Made by a program: the position numbers and the translations under genes. Of a DNA stretch of 64,000 nucleotides, positions 8,359 through 18,207 are shown piece after piece; the stretch's first letter is position 1, and each line of letters starts with the position of its first letter. Source of the DNA: Neisseriaceae bacterium (lineage in GTDB: Bacteria > Pseudomonadota > Gammaproteobacteria > Burkholderiales > Neisseriaceae); assembly GCA_017991555.1 (NCBI GenBank), contig JAGOQM010000009.1, positions 124,001 to 188,000 of the forward strand, read 5' to 3'. The notes below the pieces were generated by a model. It saw nothing but the letters and a program-made list of their open reading frames with translations. It searched no databases and had not been told where the DNA came from.

Positions 8359-9423
8359 TTATCGGCGAGATTGCACCGCTTTAGCCAAGATCTGTAACAA
8401 TTTCTCGGTGTCGTCCCAGCCAATACAACCATCGGTAATGCTTTGACCATAGGTCAGCGGTTGGCCTTCTTGCTGATCTTGACGGCCTTCCACCAGATGG
8501 CTTTCGACCATCACGCCCATGATGTGCTGCTGGCCTGCGGCGATTTGCGCGGCCACGTCTTCGGCCACCTGTACCTGACGCTTAAAGTCTTTACTGCTGT
8601 TGGCGTGGCTGAAATCCACCATCAAATTTGGCGTCACGCCCGCTTTTTGCAATTGCGCTACAGACGCCGACACGCTGGTGGCATCATAGTTAGGCCCACT
8701 GTTGCCGCCGCGTAAAATGACATGGCAATCGGGGTTGCCGGCCGTGTGCACAATGGCCGAATGCCCACTTTTGGTCACCGACAAAAAGTGGTGAGGTTTG
8801 CTGGCGGCGCCAATGGCGTCAATGGCAATTTTAAGGTTGCCGTCGGTGCCATTCTTAAAGCCCACAGGGCTAGACAGGCCAGAGGCCAACTCTCTATGCA
8901 CTTGGCTTTCGGTGGTACGCGCGCCAATCGCACCCCAGCTGATTAAATCAGCATAATATTGCGGGGTAATCATGTCTAAAAATTCGGTCGACGCGGGCAT
9001 GCCCATACTATTTAAGGTCAGCAGTAACTGGCGGGCGGTACGCAAGCCCGCATTAATGTCGTAGCTGCCATCTAAATTAGGGTCATTAATAAGGCCTTTC
9101 CAGCCCACCGTGGTACGCGGTTTTTCAAAGTAAACCCGCATCACAATCAACAATTCTTGCGCGTATTTTTGCTTCAACGGCAGCAAGCGCTCGGCGTATT
9201 CTAAGGCAGCCTTGGTGTCATGAATCGAGCAGGGCCCAATCACCACCAGCAGGCGGTCATCACGACCATGAATAAGCGCCCCAATGTCTTCACGGGTTTG
9301 ATGGATCAAGTCCGCCACCTGTTCGGTAATCGGCAACTCATATAGGTGCGCAATGGGGGGCAATAGTTCTTTGACTTCTTTAATTTTTACGTCATCTGTA
9401 TTTTTTAAGCGCGTGATCGTCAT
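8359..9423 (-). CDS. aroG: 3-deoxy-7-phosphoheptulonate synthase (DAHP synthase, class I)
   Basis: 354 residues; condenses phosphoenolpyruvate and erythrose 4-phosphate in the first step of the shikimate pathway. Class I (AroFGH) motifs are visible: LLVVIGPCSIHD near residue 58, MRVYFEKPRTTVGWKGLINDP near 95, GIGARTTESQVHRE-type segment (GAIGARTTESQ) near 166, SVTKSGHSAIV near 205 and MVDFSHANSSK near 265. Which aromatic amino acid inhibits it cannot be told with confidence, though overall it resembles the phenylalanine-type AroG. The ATG has a GGAACC site upstream. Single-gene unit with its own terminator. Confidence 0.95.
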   Translation of the reverse strand: MTITRLKNTDDVKIKEVKELLPPIAHLYELPITEQVADLIHQTREDIGALIHGRDDRLLVVIGPCSIHDTKAALEYAERLLPLKQKYAQELLIVMRVYFEKPRTTVGWKGLINDPNLDGSYDINAGLRTARQLLLTLNSMGMPASTEFLDMITPQYYADLISWGAIGARTTESQVHRELASGLSSPVGFKNGTDGNLKIAIDAIGAASKPHHFLSVTKSGHSAIVHTAGNPDCHVILRGGNSGPNYDATSVSASVAQLQKAGVTPNLMVDFSHANSSKDFKRQVQVAEDVAAQIAAGQQHIMGVMVESHLVEGRQDQQEGQPLTYGQSITDGCIGWDDTEKLLQILAKAVQSRR

Positions 9424-9730
9424 CCCGGTTCCTTTTTAACTTTCAGCAAGAGACATGCCTCGCATGCCGCCTTGTATTGACGTTATTTGAACGAATCTGC
9501 CAAAAAATTGAAGATTGATTCACATTCACGTCGTTATTCTAAACATATTCACTCATTTTAGCATAATGTGTTATTTGTATGGCCGACAGACAAAAAATAA
9601 GCAGTAAAACCAAAGTCAGCCGTTTATAATAACCATATATTGCGCATTATGGACAGCCCCTAACGCCTTCTGGCCCAAATAAAGCGGTTTTAACGGGGTT
9701 CGGCCAAGGCCTAATCAAGGCAACGGCGAC
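9424..9730. other. Intergenic stretch upstream of aroG
   Basis: About 300 bp, AT-rich in its middle (9480-9640). It must hold the aroG promoter, but no convincing -35/-10 pair, leader peptide, attenuator or operator was recognised. No gene seen. Confidence 0.5.
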
Positions 9731-9758
9731 AAAAAAGGGGCCGTGGCCCCTTTTTTGA
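9731..9758 (-). terminator. Terminator of sstT
   Basis: AAAAAAGGGGCC-GT-GGCCCCTTTTTT, a near-perfect hairpin with T run, 9 bp beyond the sstT stop. Confidence 0.9.
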
Positions 9759-9766
9759 CGAACGGC

Positions 9767-10990
9767 CTAGGACCGCGAGGTTTTCTCTTGCTCTGACAAA
9801 CACACCGCCGCGGTAAATAAAACGTCGGTAGAGGAGTTCATGGCCGTTTCGGCCGAATCTTGCAGCACCCCAATAATAAACCCAACCGCCACCACCTGCA
9901 TCGCCACGTCGTTAGAGATCCCAAACAGGCCGCAGGCCAGTGGGATTAACAGCAAAGAGCCGCCGGCCACGCCCGAAGCACCGCAGGCACACACCGCCGC
10001 CACTATACTCAGTAATAAGGCCGTCGCAATATCGACCTGAATGTTCAAGGTATTCACCGCGGCCAAGGTCAACACGGTAATGGTGATGGCCGCGCCCCCC
10101 ATATTAATGGTGGCCCCCAAAGGAATGGAAACGGAGTAGGTGTCTTTATCCAAGTTCATGTCGCGGCACATGCCCATATTCACCGGAATATTGGCCGCTG
10201 AACTGCGGGTGAAAAACGCGGTGACGCCACTTTCACGCAGGCAACGCCAAACCAAAGGGTAGGGGTTACGGCGAATTTTCCAAAAGACGATGATGGGGTT
10301 CACCACCAAAGCCAGTACCGCCATGCTGCCCAACAGTACCGCCAACAGCTTCGCATAGCCCAACAAAGCCTCTAAGCCTGCGGTGGCAATGGTCGACGCC
10401 ACCAGACCAAAAATACCGATCGGCGCCATGCAAATCACCCACCGAACAATCAGGGTCACGCTTTCTGATAGGTCGGACACCATTTGCTTGGTGCTGTCAC
10501 TGGCCTGTCGTAAGGCCAAGCCCAAACCAATGGCCCACATTAAAATGCCCAAGAAGTTACCGTTCATTAACGCATTGACCGGGTTGTCGATCAGGCTCAG
10601 CAACACCGACCGCAACACTTCGATGATGCCCGATGGCGGCACCACGTCGGTCTGGCTAATGGCCAAGGTGAGGGTGGTTGGAAACATAAAGCTGGCCACC
10701 ACCGCGACTAAAGCGGCTAAAAACGTGCCGATTAGGTATAAAAACAACACTGGCTTAATGCTGTTGGCCTTACCGGTACGGTGCTGTGCCACAGAAGAAG
10801 CCACCAGGACAAACACCAGCACCGGCGCGACGGCTTTCAATGCACGCACAAACAATTCGCCCAAAAGGGCGACCGACTTGGCCGCAGAGGGGGACACCAG
10901 CGCCAAAAGCACCCCTAAAATCAAGCCAATAAAAATGAGGTTGACCATGCCAATACGCTTAAACAGGCCAACAAACCCTTTATTTTCCAT
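9767..10990 (-). CDS. sstT: Serine/threonine:Na+ symporter
   Basis: 407 residues with about eight membrane segments of the dicarboxylate/amino acid:cation symporter fold. SstT features include [19 protein letters not shown] near residue 130, [20 protein letters not shown] near 258 (the serine-rich re-entrant loop), [19 protein letters not shown] near 291 and the [12 protein letters not shown] motif near the C-terminus. It imports serine and threonine with sodium at the inner membrane. Length matches the E. coli protein closely. The ATG is followed by a basic residue-rich N-terminus. A monocistronic unit, with a strong terminator downstream. Confidence 0.95.
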   Translation of the reverse strand: MENKGFVGLFKRIGMVNLIFIGLILGVLLALVSPSAAKSVALLGELFVRALKAVAPVLVFVLVASSVAQHRTGKANSIKPVLFLYLIGTFLAALVAVVASFMFPTTLTLAISQTDVVPPSGIIEVLRSVLLSLIDNPVNALMNGNFLGILMWAIGLGLALRQASDSTKQMVSDLSESVTLIVRWVICMAPIGIFGLVASTIATAGLEALLGYAKLLAVLLGSMAVLALVVNPIIVFWKIRRNPYPLVWRCLRESGVTAFFTRSSAANIPVNMGMCRDMNLDKDTYSVSIPLGATINMGGAAITITVLTLAAVNTLNIQVDIATALLLSIVAAVCACGASGVAGGSLLLIPLACGLFGISNDVAMQVVAVGFIIGVLQDSAETAMNSSTDVLFTAAVCLSEQEKTSRS

Positions 10991-11224
10991 CCATTATCCC
11001 TTTGATTCATTAATCACTCATCAGCCAATTGTAGAATAACCCTTACTTTTGTGCCACGACTTCTAAACTTAAATACCCATATACGGACTAAGGCTTTATG
11101 ATATTAGGCCATAAGCCTATTTTAGACGGCTGATAAATTTCATCTTTTTGACCCTAATTCACTTATGAATCAGGAAATGATGTTAAAATTCTTCCCACAC
11201 CCTGTTATGTAACCACGAGTGACT

Positions 11225-13000
11225 ATGTTTTCTTTTCGGCATCTCCCTATTTTAGTGTGCACTTTAAGCGCGCTCAGTACTTTTGCGGCCGATCGGCCCG
11301 CAGACACCGAATCTAAAAAGCCATTGCCTTATGAGGTGGTGGTGCATGCAGAGGATGACGATGTCCAAGCGCTCTTAACCCAACATCTTGGCTTAATCAA
11401 GCAACGAGAAATGGAAGATTTAGACGCAGAACAAATTGGCTTTTTGGCCGAGGATGCCCCTAACCAGGCGCAAGAAATGCTGGAAACCTTAGGTTACTTC
11501 AACAGCACAGTGTCGGTTCAAAAAAACCAAGACCAATACGATGTCTACGTGACCCTTGGCCCACGCGTCAACATTGAAGACGTGGTGGTGCTGTTAGAAG
11601 GCGCAGTGGTTGAGGACGACAACCTGGGTGAATACTATCGCAAAGCAATGAGCAACTGGGCCTTACCCGTGGGCGACCCCTATAATCAAGGCAACTGGGA
11701 CAGCAGTAAAACGGCCGTGTTGCGCGGTATTACCCAGTATAAATACCCACTGGCCCAGCTTAAGTTTTCACAGGCCTACATTGACCCAGAGGCGCAAACC
11801 GCCCAGCTAAACGTCACCGTGGACAGCAATGAGCCGGTGTATTTTGGCGACATTCAGGTGTCGGGCACCGAGCGCTATCCAGAATCAGTGGTACGGGGCC
11901 TGGCTGATTTTCGCTATGGGCATGACTACGATCTAGAAAAAATTCTTGACTACCAAGAAGCCTTAGAACAGGACAATCACTATTCTAACGTAGTGGTCAA
12001 CGCTGACTTTGACAACCTGCAAGAACGACACGTCCCGATTAAGGTCAACGTGGTCGAAGTGCCGCGCCAGAAGCTCGAGCTGGGTGTGAAATATGACACC
12101 AATGAAGGCATTGGTACCCACTTTGGCTACGACCATTACAATATGTTTAAACGGGGCTACGTTGGCTCCATCGTGGCCGACCTGAGTAAGTATGAGCAAT
12201 CCGTTGGCTTCGGCGTCAGCCAACCGCGGAATGAAAAAGGCTATTACCACACCGCTGGGCTGCGCTTCAAAAACACCGAAATTCAAAAGGTGAAAACCAA
12301 AACGGCCAACGTCGGTCTCTGGCGCGTTCGCCACGCCAATAACATTGACGCCCAGTTTGGCTTAGAATACTACTTAGAAAGTGCCAGCATTGACGGCGGC
12401 CCCAAGCTTGGCAATAGCCGTGCCTTACTCGCCACCGCCATGTGGAAGCAACAAACCGTGACCACGCGGCTACGGCCACTGCACGGCTACACCCTAGAAG
12501 GCAGCATTTCTTCGACGCTGGGCACCTTGGCGTCAACCGCCAACATTCAGCGCGCCAATGCCCGTGCTAGCTATTACTTTACCCCAGAGAACGCCAAGCT
12601 AGGCACCGTGGTGCTACGCGCCCAAGCCGGTATTGTGCACACCAAAGACGAAGCCTCGGTGCCGACTGACCTACTGTTCCGTACCGGTGGCTCTGGTTCG
12701 GTGCGTGGTTACGAATACCTTGGCATTGGTATTGATGGGCCGAACGGCTCGGTACTCGGTGGCAAAGTCATTGGCGTGGCCAGCTTTGAATACCAGTACC
12801 CAATGAGTAAGAACCTGTCTTTGGCGGTGTTCCAAGACATGGGTGACGTCACCAACAAAGCCAAAGACTTTAAGCTACGCCAGGCCACTGGCCTCGGCCT
12901 GCGCTGGTTTAGTCCAGTGGCACCCGTTTCCTTCGACATCGCCCGAGCCCATGACGACAACAAAATCCGCTGGCACATTAGTTTAGGAACCACTTTTTAA
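11225..13000 (+). CDS. tamA: Translocation and assembly module outer-membrane protein TamA (Omp85 family)
   Basis: About 591 residues. A signal peptide (MFSFRHLPILVCTLSALSTFAA) leads into three POTRA-type domains (about residues 35-270), then a 16-strand barrel domain with the Omp85 signature GGSGSVRGYEY near residue 495 and a C-terminal strand ending in aromatic F. TamA works with TamB to deliver certain outer-membrane proteins and, by recent work on the family, phospholipids. A GTG two codons earlier (11219) is an alternative start; the ATG gives a cleaner signal peptide. The stop overlaps the tamB start by one base (TAATG), so the pair is coupled. Confidence 0.95.
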   Translation: MFSFRHLPILVCTLSALSTFAADRPADTESKKPLPYEVVVHAEDDDVQALLTQHLGLIKQREMEDLDAEQIGFLAEDAPNQAQEMLETLGYFNSTVSVQKNQDQYDVYVTLGPRVNIEDVVVLLEGAVVEDDNLGEYYRKAMSNWALPVGDPYNQGNWDSSKTAVLRGITQYKYPLAQLKFSQAYIDPEAQTAQLNVTVDSNEPVYFGDIQVSGTERYPESVVRGLADFRYGHDYDLEKILDYQEALEQDNHYSNVVVNADFDNLQERHVPIKVNVVEVPRQKLELGVKYDTNEGIGTHFGYDHYNMFKRGYVGSIVADLSKYEQSVGFGVSQPRNEKGYYHTAGLRFKNTEIQKVKTKTANVGLWRVRHANNIDAQFGLEYYLESASIDGGPKLGNSRALLATAMWKQQTVTTRLRPLHGYTLEGSISSTLGTLASTANIQRANARASYYFTPENAKLGTVVLRAQAGIVHTKDEASVPTDLLFRTGGSGSVRGYEYLGIGIDGPNGSVLGGKVIGVASFEYQYPMSKNLSLAVFQDMGDVTNKAKDFKLRQATGLGLRWFSPVAPVSFDIARAHDDNKIRWHISLGTTF

Positions 13001-16000
13001 TGTCTGACCCAAACAAAGCAACCGCACCCAACCCTAGCCCTACAGAAACCGAGACCAAGCAGCCTAAAAAACGGTTCAAATGGTTAAAACGCAGCCTGCT
13101 GGCGGCGCTGTTACTGCTGCCCCTCATCGCGATTGGCCTATATTGGTTGCTCACCACCAACGCGGGCCTGCGCTTTGCCGTCTTCACCGCCCCTAAGGTT
13201 GCCAGCGTCAACATCGAAGCAGACACCTTAAATGGGTCGGTCTGGGATGGCTTTAGCACCAAAAACATGGTCGTGAACACGCCCGACATCACCGTATCTA
13301 TTGAACACATTGAGTTTAAATGGCAAGCCAAACAGCTGTTTCAGCGCCTCTTGCACGTCAACCTGCTAGACGTGGGCGTGGTGCACTTAGACCTGCATAA
13401 AACCACGCCAGACAAGCCCAGCGAACCACTTGTGCTGCCGCAAAACATTGGTTTACCTCTTGGCCTACAGGCCAACATTGAAGCCGTGCGCCTGGCCGGC
13501 TTAACCATGGGCAAAGACAAAATGGTGCTCTTAAAGAGCAGTGAAATTGCCTATCGCTATCAGGAAAATGGCCACGAGTTAAGCCTGGTGGCCCTACGCA
13601 CACCTTGGTCTAGCCACACCGGCGAACTGAGCCTAAAAAATGACGCCCCCTATGCGCTTAAGGGCAACATGGCCATGACCGGTTCTCTTGACGACATTGC
13701 CATCGAAGGCGGCCTAACCTTTGCCGGCAGCCTAGAGCAACCCTTAATCAAAGGGGGATTTAGCGGCGAAGGCGTGGCCGCCACCGTCGACATTGACGCC
13801 ACCCCTTTTGCACCAGAGCTGGCCAACAAGGTCAACCGCATCACCATCGCGGCGGGTAACATTAACCCGCAGCTATTTTTAAGCAGCATTCCGGCCGCCA
13901 ACCTGGCATTTTCTTTGATTGTGAGCCCGGACGCCAGCGGCAATGCCCTCGACGGGCAGCTAACTCTGGCCAATACCCAGCCCAACACCCCGAGCCAAAA
14001 TGGCCTGCCGGTGCAGACCATCCTGAGCCAGTTTAATGTGAACCAAAACGGCGTCATTAACGTGAGCGCCCTTGATCTGCACGCCCTTAAAGAAGGCCGC
14101 CTCAGCGCCCAAGGCGTCATCGACACCGCCGAAAAAACCCTTAAAACCAAGCTGAACATCAGCAACCTGTCGATTCAAGACGTGATTGAATCTAGTTTAA
14201 AGATGACGCTCAACGGTGAACTGAACCTCGACGGTCCGTTAAATGCCCCCGAAACCCGCTGGGCCTTACGCACCGACCGTGAAGTCGTGTCAGAAGGGCT
14301 ATTGCTGCTAGAGCAAGACCAAGACCAACAAACCACGCTCAACATTAAAGAAGCCTTCATCAAGCCCAAACAGGGTGGCTCCTTAGACGTGGCGGGAACG
14401 CTGGCCCTGTTTGGTGAAAAAGCGCTGAACGTCAGCCTCACCACCACCAAGTTTGACCCCAGCAAAATCATGCCCGAGCTGCCACAGGGCGACGTCAACC
14501 TTAGCCTCACCGCTAAAGGCGCACTGGCCGTGATGGGGCAAGACCAAAAACAGGCGCCAGAGCCTGACATCACCGTCGACTTAGCCCTCCAGGCCAGCCG
14601 CCTGTCCGGTGCCCCGCTCAGCGGTAAGAGCCAGCTGCGCTATGCTCAAGGCCACTTACCCAAGATTGACGCGTTAATTAACCTGGGCAACAACCACATT
14701 CAGGCCAAAGGGGCGTTTGGCACCGATAAAGACCGACTTAACCTCGACATCCAGGCCCCCAATCTTGACCTATTTGGCTTTGGGCTCAAAGGCTACGTTG
14801 AGGCCAAAGGCTTTGTGCAAGGGCAGCCGAAAAACCTCACCGCCAACCTTAAAGGCCAAGCACGGAACCTACAGGTGGCCAAGGCCATCTCGATTCGCCA
14901 GCTAAACGTCGACACCACGGTGTCGCCCAATATGAAGGCGCCGCTCAAAATCGCCATCTCCGGTGATGAATTGGCCTTTTTAAGCGAAGGCAAAAAAAGC
15001 GGCACTCAGATTCACAACCTGAACTTGGCGGTCAATGGCACCGGTAACAAACACAGCCTCAGCGCCAAAGCCAACACCAACGTAGACGGCAAAAACTACG
15101 CGCTTGACGTGGCCGCCAACGGTGGCCTCAGCGACGACTATGTCTGGAAGGGCATCGTCGGCAAACTCAATATTCAAGGGGCGTTTAACCTCCTGCTACA
15201 AAATCCCGTCTCGCTCACCGCCGGTGCCGAAGAAGTCAAGCTGGGCCAGGCCCGTTGGTCGGCCATGGGCGGTAGCCTCAGCCTCCAGCACCTCAACTGG
15301 AGCAAAGCCAAAGGCATCAGCACCAAAGGCCAGGCAAGCCGCCTAGCCCTCGCTCAGCTGGCCAATATTGTGCCCATTCCCGTCCAGCAAAATCTGGTCA
15401 TCGGTGGCGACTGGGACCTCAATTACACCGAGAACGCCAGCGGTTACTTAACCTTACGTCACGAAAGCGGCGATGTGATTTTGCCCTACCGCAACCAGGC
15501 TTTAGAACTGCGTGACATGGTGCTTAAAGCCACCTTGGGGCGCGGCCAAATTGCCCTAGACGCAGGCTTGCGCACCCGGTTTGCCAGCGCCAAGGCCAAC
15601 CTTAGCCTGGCCCAAAATTTTGGCAGCAACATCATGACAGCACCGTTAAAAGGCCAGCTGCAACTGGTGGCCGATGACCTCAATCAGTTCCGATACTTGC
15701 TCCCTGTTGGGCTACAGGTTCGGGGCCGATTCAATGCCAACGTGGGCGTGACCGGCTCGATCAGCCAGCCTAACCTCAGCGGGACGTTAGCCGGCGATGC
15801 GCTGGAGCTGCGCGACTTCAACAGCGGCCTGCATTTCCCTGATGGCACCCTACGCGCTCACTTTAGTGGCCAACAGCTGGTGCTGGATCAGCTACGCTTT
15901 AACAGCCCGCAAGGCAACATCACCGCCAACGGCGTGATTCGCAACCTAAACCGAAGTCCCGACGTAAACGTGAACGTGCTCTTTGACCGTTACAGCCTGT

Positions 16001-16902
16001 TCAGTAAGTCGGACCGCCGCGTGGTCATCAGCGGCAACACCAAACTACGCTATGCCGACATGGTCGGGATTGAGCTGGTCGGTAACCTGAAGGTCGACCA
16101 TGGTCGAATTGACCTGCCGGAGTCGGGCGCACCTTCGCTCAGCAGCGACGTGGTGGTTAAAGGCCGTACACAAGAAGCACAGGGCACGCCCATGCCCGTG
16201 AACATGGACTTAACCCTAGACCTTAACGACCGCTTCCGCTTTGTCGGCCAAGGCCTGAACGTGTTGATGGGCGGCAAGATCAACATCCGAGCCAAGCCGA
16301 AACAGCCGATTCAAGCCATTGGCCAAGTCATCGTGGTAGAAGGCCGTTACAAGGCTTACGGGCAGGACTTGGAAATCGACAAAGGCGTGGTGGCGTTTGT
16401 GGGCCCCATCGACAATCCTGCGCTCAACATTCGCGCCAAACGCAAAATGTCGCCGGTGGGCGCAGGCGTTGAAGTGACTGGCAACGTGCTGAATCCTCGG
16501 ATTAACCTAATTGCCGACACCCCCATGAGCCAAAAAGACAAGCTGGCCTGGTTGGTATTGGGCCGCGCCGCGGGTGGCGAAGAAGACGATGCGGCGATTG
16601 CCGCCAGCGTCGGCGCCGCCTTAGCTGGCTCCATTAACGACAGAATTGGCCTATTTGACGACTTTGGCATCGCCAACCGCACCACCCGCGACAGCCAAGG
16701 CGCCATGAACCCAGCCGAACAGATGATTACCGTCGGCAAGCACTTAACCAATGAGATTTATGTGGGCTATGAATACGGCCTGAACTCGGCCGAAAACGCT
16801 GTGAAGCTGGCCTATCAGTTCAGCAAAGCATGGCAGGCGATTGTGCGTTTAGGGCAAGACTCATCCAGCGCCGAAACCCGTTACACCATTCGCTTCGACT
16901 AG
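13000..16902 (+). CDS. tamB: Translocation and assembly module inner-membrane protein TamB
   Basis: 1300 residues. A Lys-rich cytoplasmic tail (about 1-30) precedes a single membrane anchor (about 31-52, LLAALLLLPLIAIGLYWLL), then a very long periplasmic beta-rich region and a C-terminal TamB (DUF490) domain with LAWLVLGRAAGG near residue 1185 and an aromatic-Asp end (TIRFD). TamB spans the periplasm to TamA and belongs to the AsmA/bridge-like lipid-transfer group. Long repetitive Asn/Asp-rich beta segments are as expected. It starts on the last base of the tamA stop codon, and waaA follows after 9 bp, so tamA-tamB-waaA are likely one transcript. Confidence 0.95.
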   Translation: MSDPNKATAPNPSPTETETKQPKKRFKWLKRSLLAALLLLPLIAIGLYWLLTTNAGLRFAVFTAPKVASVNIEADTLNGSVWDGFSTKNMVVNTPDITVSIEHIEFKWQAKQLFQRLLHVNLLDVGVVHLDLHKTTPDKPSEPLVLPQNIGLPLGLQANIEAVRLAGLTMGKDKMVLLKSSEIAYRYQENGHELSLVALRTPWSSHTGELSLKNDAPYALKGNMAMTGSLDDIAIEGGLTFAGSLEQPLIKGGFSGEGVAATVDIDATPFAPELANKVNRITIAAGNINPQLFLSSIPAANLAFSLIVSPDASGNALDGQLTLANTQPNTPSQNGLPVQTILSQFNVNQNGVINVSALDLHALKEGRLSAQGVIDTAEKTLKTKLNISNLSIQDVIESSLKMTLNGELNLDGPLNAPETRWALRTDREVVSEGLLLLEQDQDQQTTLNIKEAFIKPKQGGSLDVAGTLALFGEKALNVSLTTTKFDPSKIMPELPQGDVNLSLTAKGALAVMGQDQKQAPEPDITVDLALQASRLSGAPLSGKSQLRYAQGHLPKIDALINLGNNHIQAKGAFGTDKDRLNLDIQAPNLDLFGFGLKGYVEAKGFVQGQPKNLTANLKGQARNLQVAKAISIRQLNVDTTVSPNMKAPLKIAISGDELAFLSEGKKSGTQIHNLNLAVNGTGNKHSLSAKANTNVDGKNYALDVAANGGLSDDYVWKGIVGKLNIQGAFNLLLQNPVSLTAGAEEVKLGQARWSAMGGSLSLQHLNWSKAKGISTKGQASRLALAQLANIVPIPVQQNLVIGGDWDLNYTENASGYLTLRHESGDVILPYRNQALELRDMVLKATLGRGQIALDAGLRTRFASAKANLSLAQNFGSNIMTAPLKGQLQLVADDLNQFRYLLPVGLQVRGRFNANVGVTGSISQPNLSGTLAGDALELRDFNSGLHFPDGTLRAHFSGQQLVLDQLRFNSPQGNITANGVIRNLNRSPDVNVNVLFDRYSLFSKSDRRVVISGNTKLRYADMVGIELVGNLKVDHGRIDLPESGAPSLSSDVVVKGRTQEAQGTPMPVNMDLTLDLNDRFRFVGQGLNVLMGGKINIRAKPKQPIQAIGQVIVVEGRYKAYGQDLEIDKGVVAFVGPIDNPALNIRAKRKMSPVGAGVEVTGNVLNPRINLIADTPMSQKDKLAWLVLGRAAGGEEDDAAIAASVGAALAGSINDRIGLFDDFGIANRTTRDSQGAMNPAEQMITVGKHLTNEIYVGYEYGLNSAENAVKLAYQFSKAWQAIVRLGQDSSSAETRYTIRFD

Positions 16903-16911
16903 GCATATAAG

Positions 16912-18189
16912 ATGAGTTCAATCGCCTTAACCCTCTACAACGGCTTGTGGGCCATCGCCCCAAGCCTGTTGAAGCGTTATTTACGCAAGCGCGCCCAAAA
17001 AGCGCCCGCCTATCTTGAGCACTGGCCGGAGCGCTTTGGCGTGCCCTTAGCCAATCCCTGCCAACGACCCATCTGGATTCATGCGGTTTCGGTGGGAGAA
17101 ACTCGGGCTGCTTATCCTTTAATTCAGGCCCTAAAGGCCTATTATCCAGAAGCCCCATTACTGCTCACCCAAATGACCCCGACCGGACGCGCCACCGCCG
17201 AGCAGCTTTACCCCGAGGCTCAGTGCCGCTATCTGCCTTATGATAGGCCTGCCTACGTGCGTCAGTTTTTACAAGAACATCAGCCCCTGTTTGGGGTCAT
17301 CATGGAAACCGAGTTGTGGCCCAATCTGATGCATGAAGCCCACGCCCAAGGCGTGCTCATGTGCTTGGCCAATGCGCGCCTGTCGGCTCGATCTTTAAAA
17401 GGATATTTAAAGGTAAAAGCCTTGATTTACCCTGCCGTGGCCAAGTTTGGTCTAGTGTGTGCGCAAGCGCAGGCCGACGCCGAGCGCCTCATGGCGCTAG
17501 GGGCCCAAAACCCGATTGTGTGTGGCAGCACTAAATATGACTTAACCATTGCACCGGCCTTGCGTGCTCTGGCCCAAACCTTTAAAGCCCAAATAGGGCC
17601 GCGGCCGGTGGTGATTTGCGCCAGTACCCGCTATGTTGACCACACCGCAGACGAAGCGCAAATGCTGTTACAGGCCTGGCAGCACAAGGCCAATGAGGCC
17701 AATGCCTTACTCGTGATCGTGCCACGCCACCCTGAGCGTTTTGACGCCGTCGCTACCAGCGCCCAAGCATTGGGTTTCAAGGTCCAACGCCGCAGCGACA
17801 ATCAGCCCGTCGCCGCCGACACGCAAGTATGGGTAGGGGACAGCATGGGCGAGCTGTTTGCCTATTATTTGGCCGCCGACATCGCCTTTGTGGGCGGCAG
17901 CCTCGTCGACACGGGCTGTCAAAGCCTGATCGAGCCACTGATCTGCGGCTTGCCCACGCTGTTCGGGCCTTCGACCTATAATTTTGCGCAAGTGAGCCAA
18001 GATGTCCTTAGCGCAAATGCCGCAATTCAAGTATCATCGGCACAAGCATGGCAGCAACAGGTCGCCACTCTTTTGGCGCAACCCATTGTTTGCAATGAAC
18101 TTAGAGACCGCGCTCACGCATTTATCCAACAACATCAAGGCGCCAGCCAAAAAATGGCCGCCCTGATTCACGCGCGCCACACAGCATGA
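16912..18189 (+). CDS. waaA: 3-deoxy-D-manno-octulosonic acid transferase (Kdo transferase)
   Basis: 425 residues; transfers Kdo from CMP-Kdo to lipid A precursor at the inner face of the inner membrane. Glycosyltransferase-30 features: the N-terminal anchor segment IALTLYNGLWAIAPSLL, RPIWIHAVSVGETRAAYPLI near residue 60, the catalytic region GVIMETELWPNLMHEA near 140, CASTRYVDHTADE near 237 and the C-terminal FVGGSLVDTGCQSLIEPL near 325. It follows tamB after 9 bp and precedes mrp after 18 bp. LPS assembly next to an outer-membrane assembly pair fits an envelope operon. Confidence 0.95.
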   Translation: MSSIALTLYNGLWAIAPSLLKRYLRKRAQKAPAYLEHWPERFGVPLANPCQRPIWIHAVSVGETRAAYPLIQALKAYYPEAPLLLTQMTPTGRATAEQLYPEAQCRYLPYDRPAYVRQFLQEHQPLFGVIMETELWPNLMHEAHAQGVLMCLANARLSARSLKGYLKVKALIYPAVAKFGLVCAQAQADAERLMALGAQNPIVCGSTKYDLTIAPALRALAQTFKAQIGPRPVVICASTRYVDHTADEAQMLLQAWQHKANEANALLVIVPRHPERFDAVATSAQALGFKVQRRSDNQPVAADTQVWVGDSMGELFAYYLAADIAFVGGSLVDTGCQSLIEPLICGLPTLFGPSTYNFAQVSQDVLSANAAIQVSSAQAWQQQVATLLAQPIVCNELRDRAHAFIQQHQGASQKMAALIHARHTA

Positions 18190-18207
18190 CCCATATCAGG
18201 AGTACAC

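Noticed and set aside
10383..11039. 218-codon open frame on the plus strand opposite sstT
   Set aside because: Mirror frame of sstT; no ribosome site, no recognisable domain.
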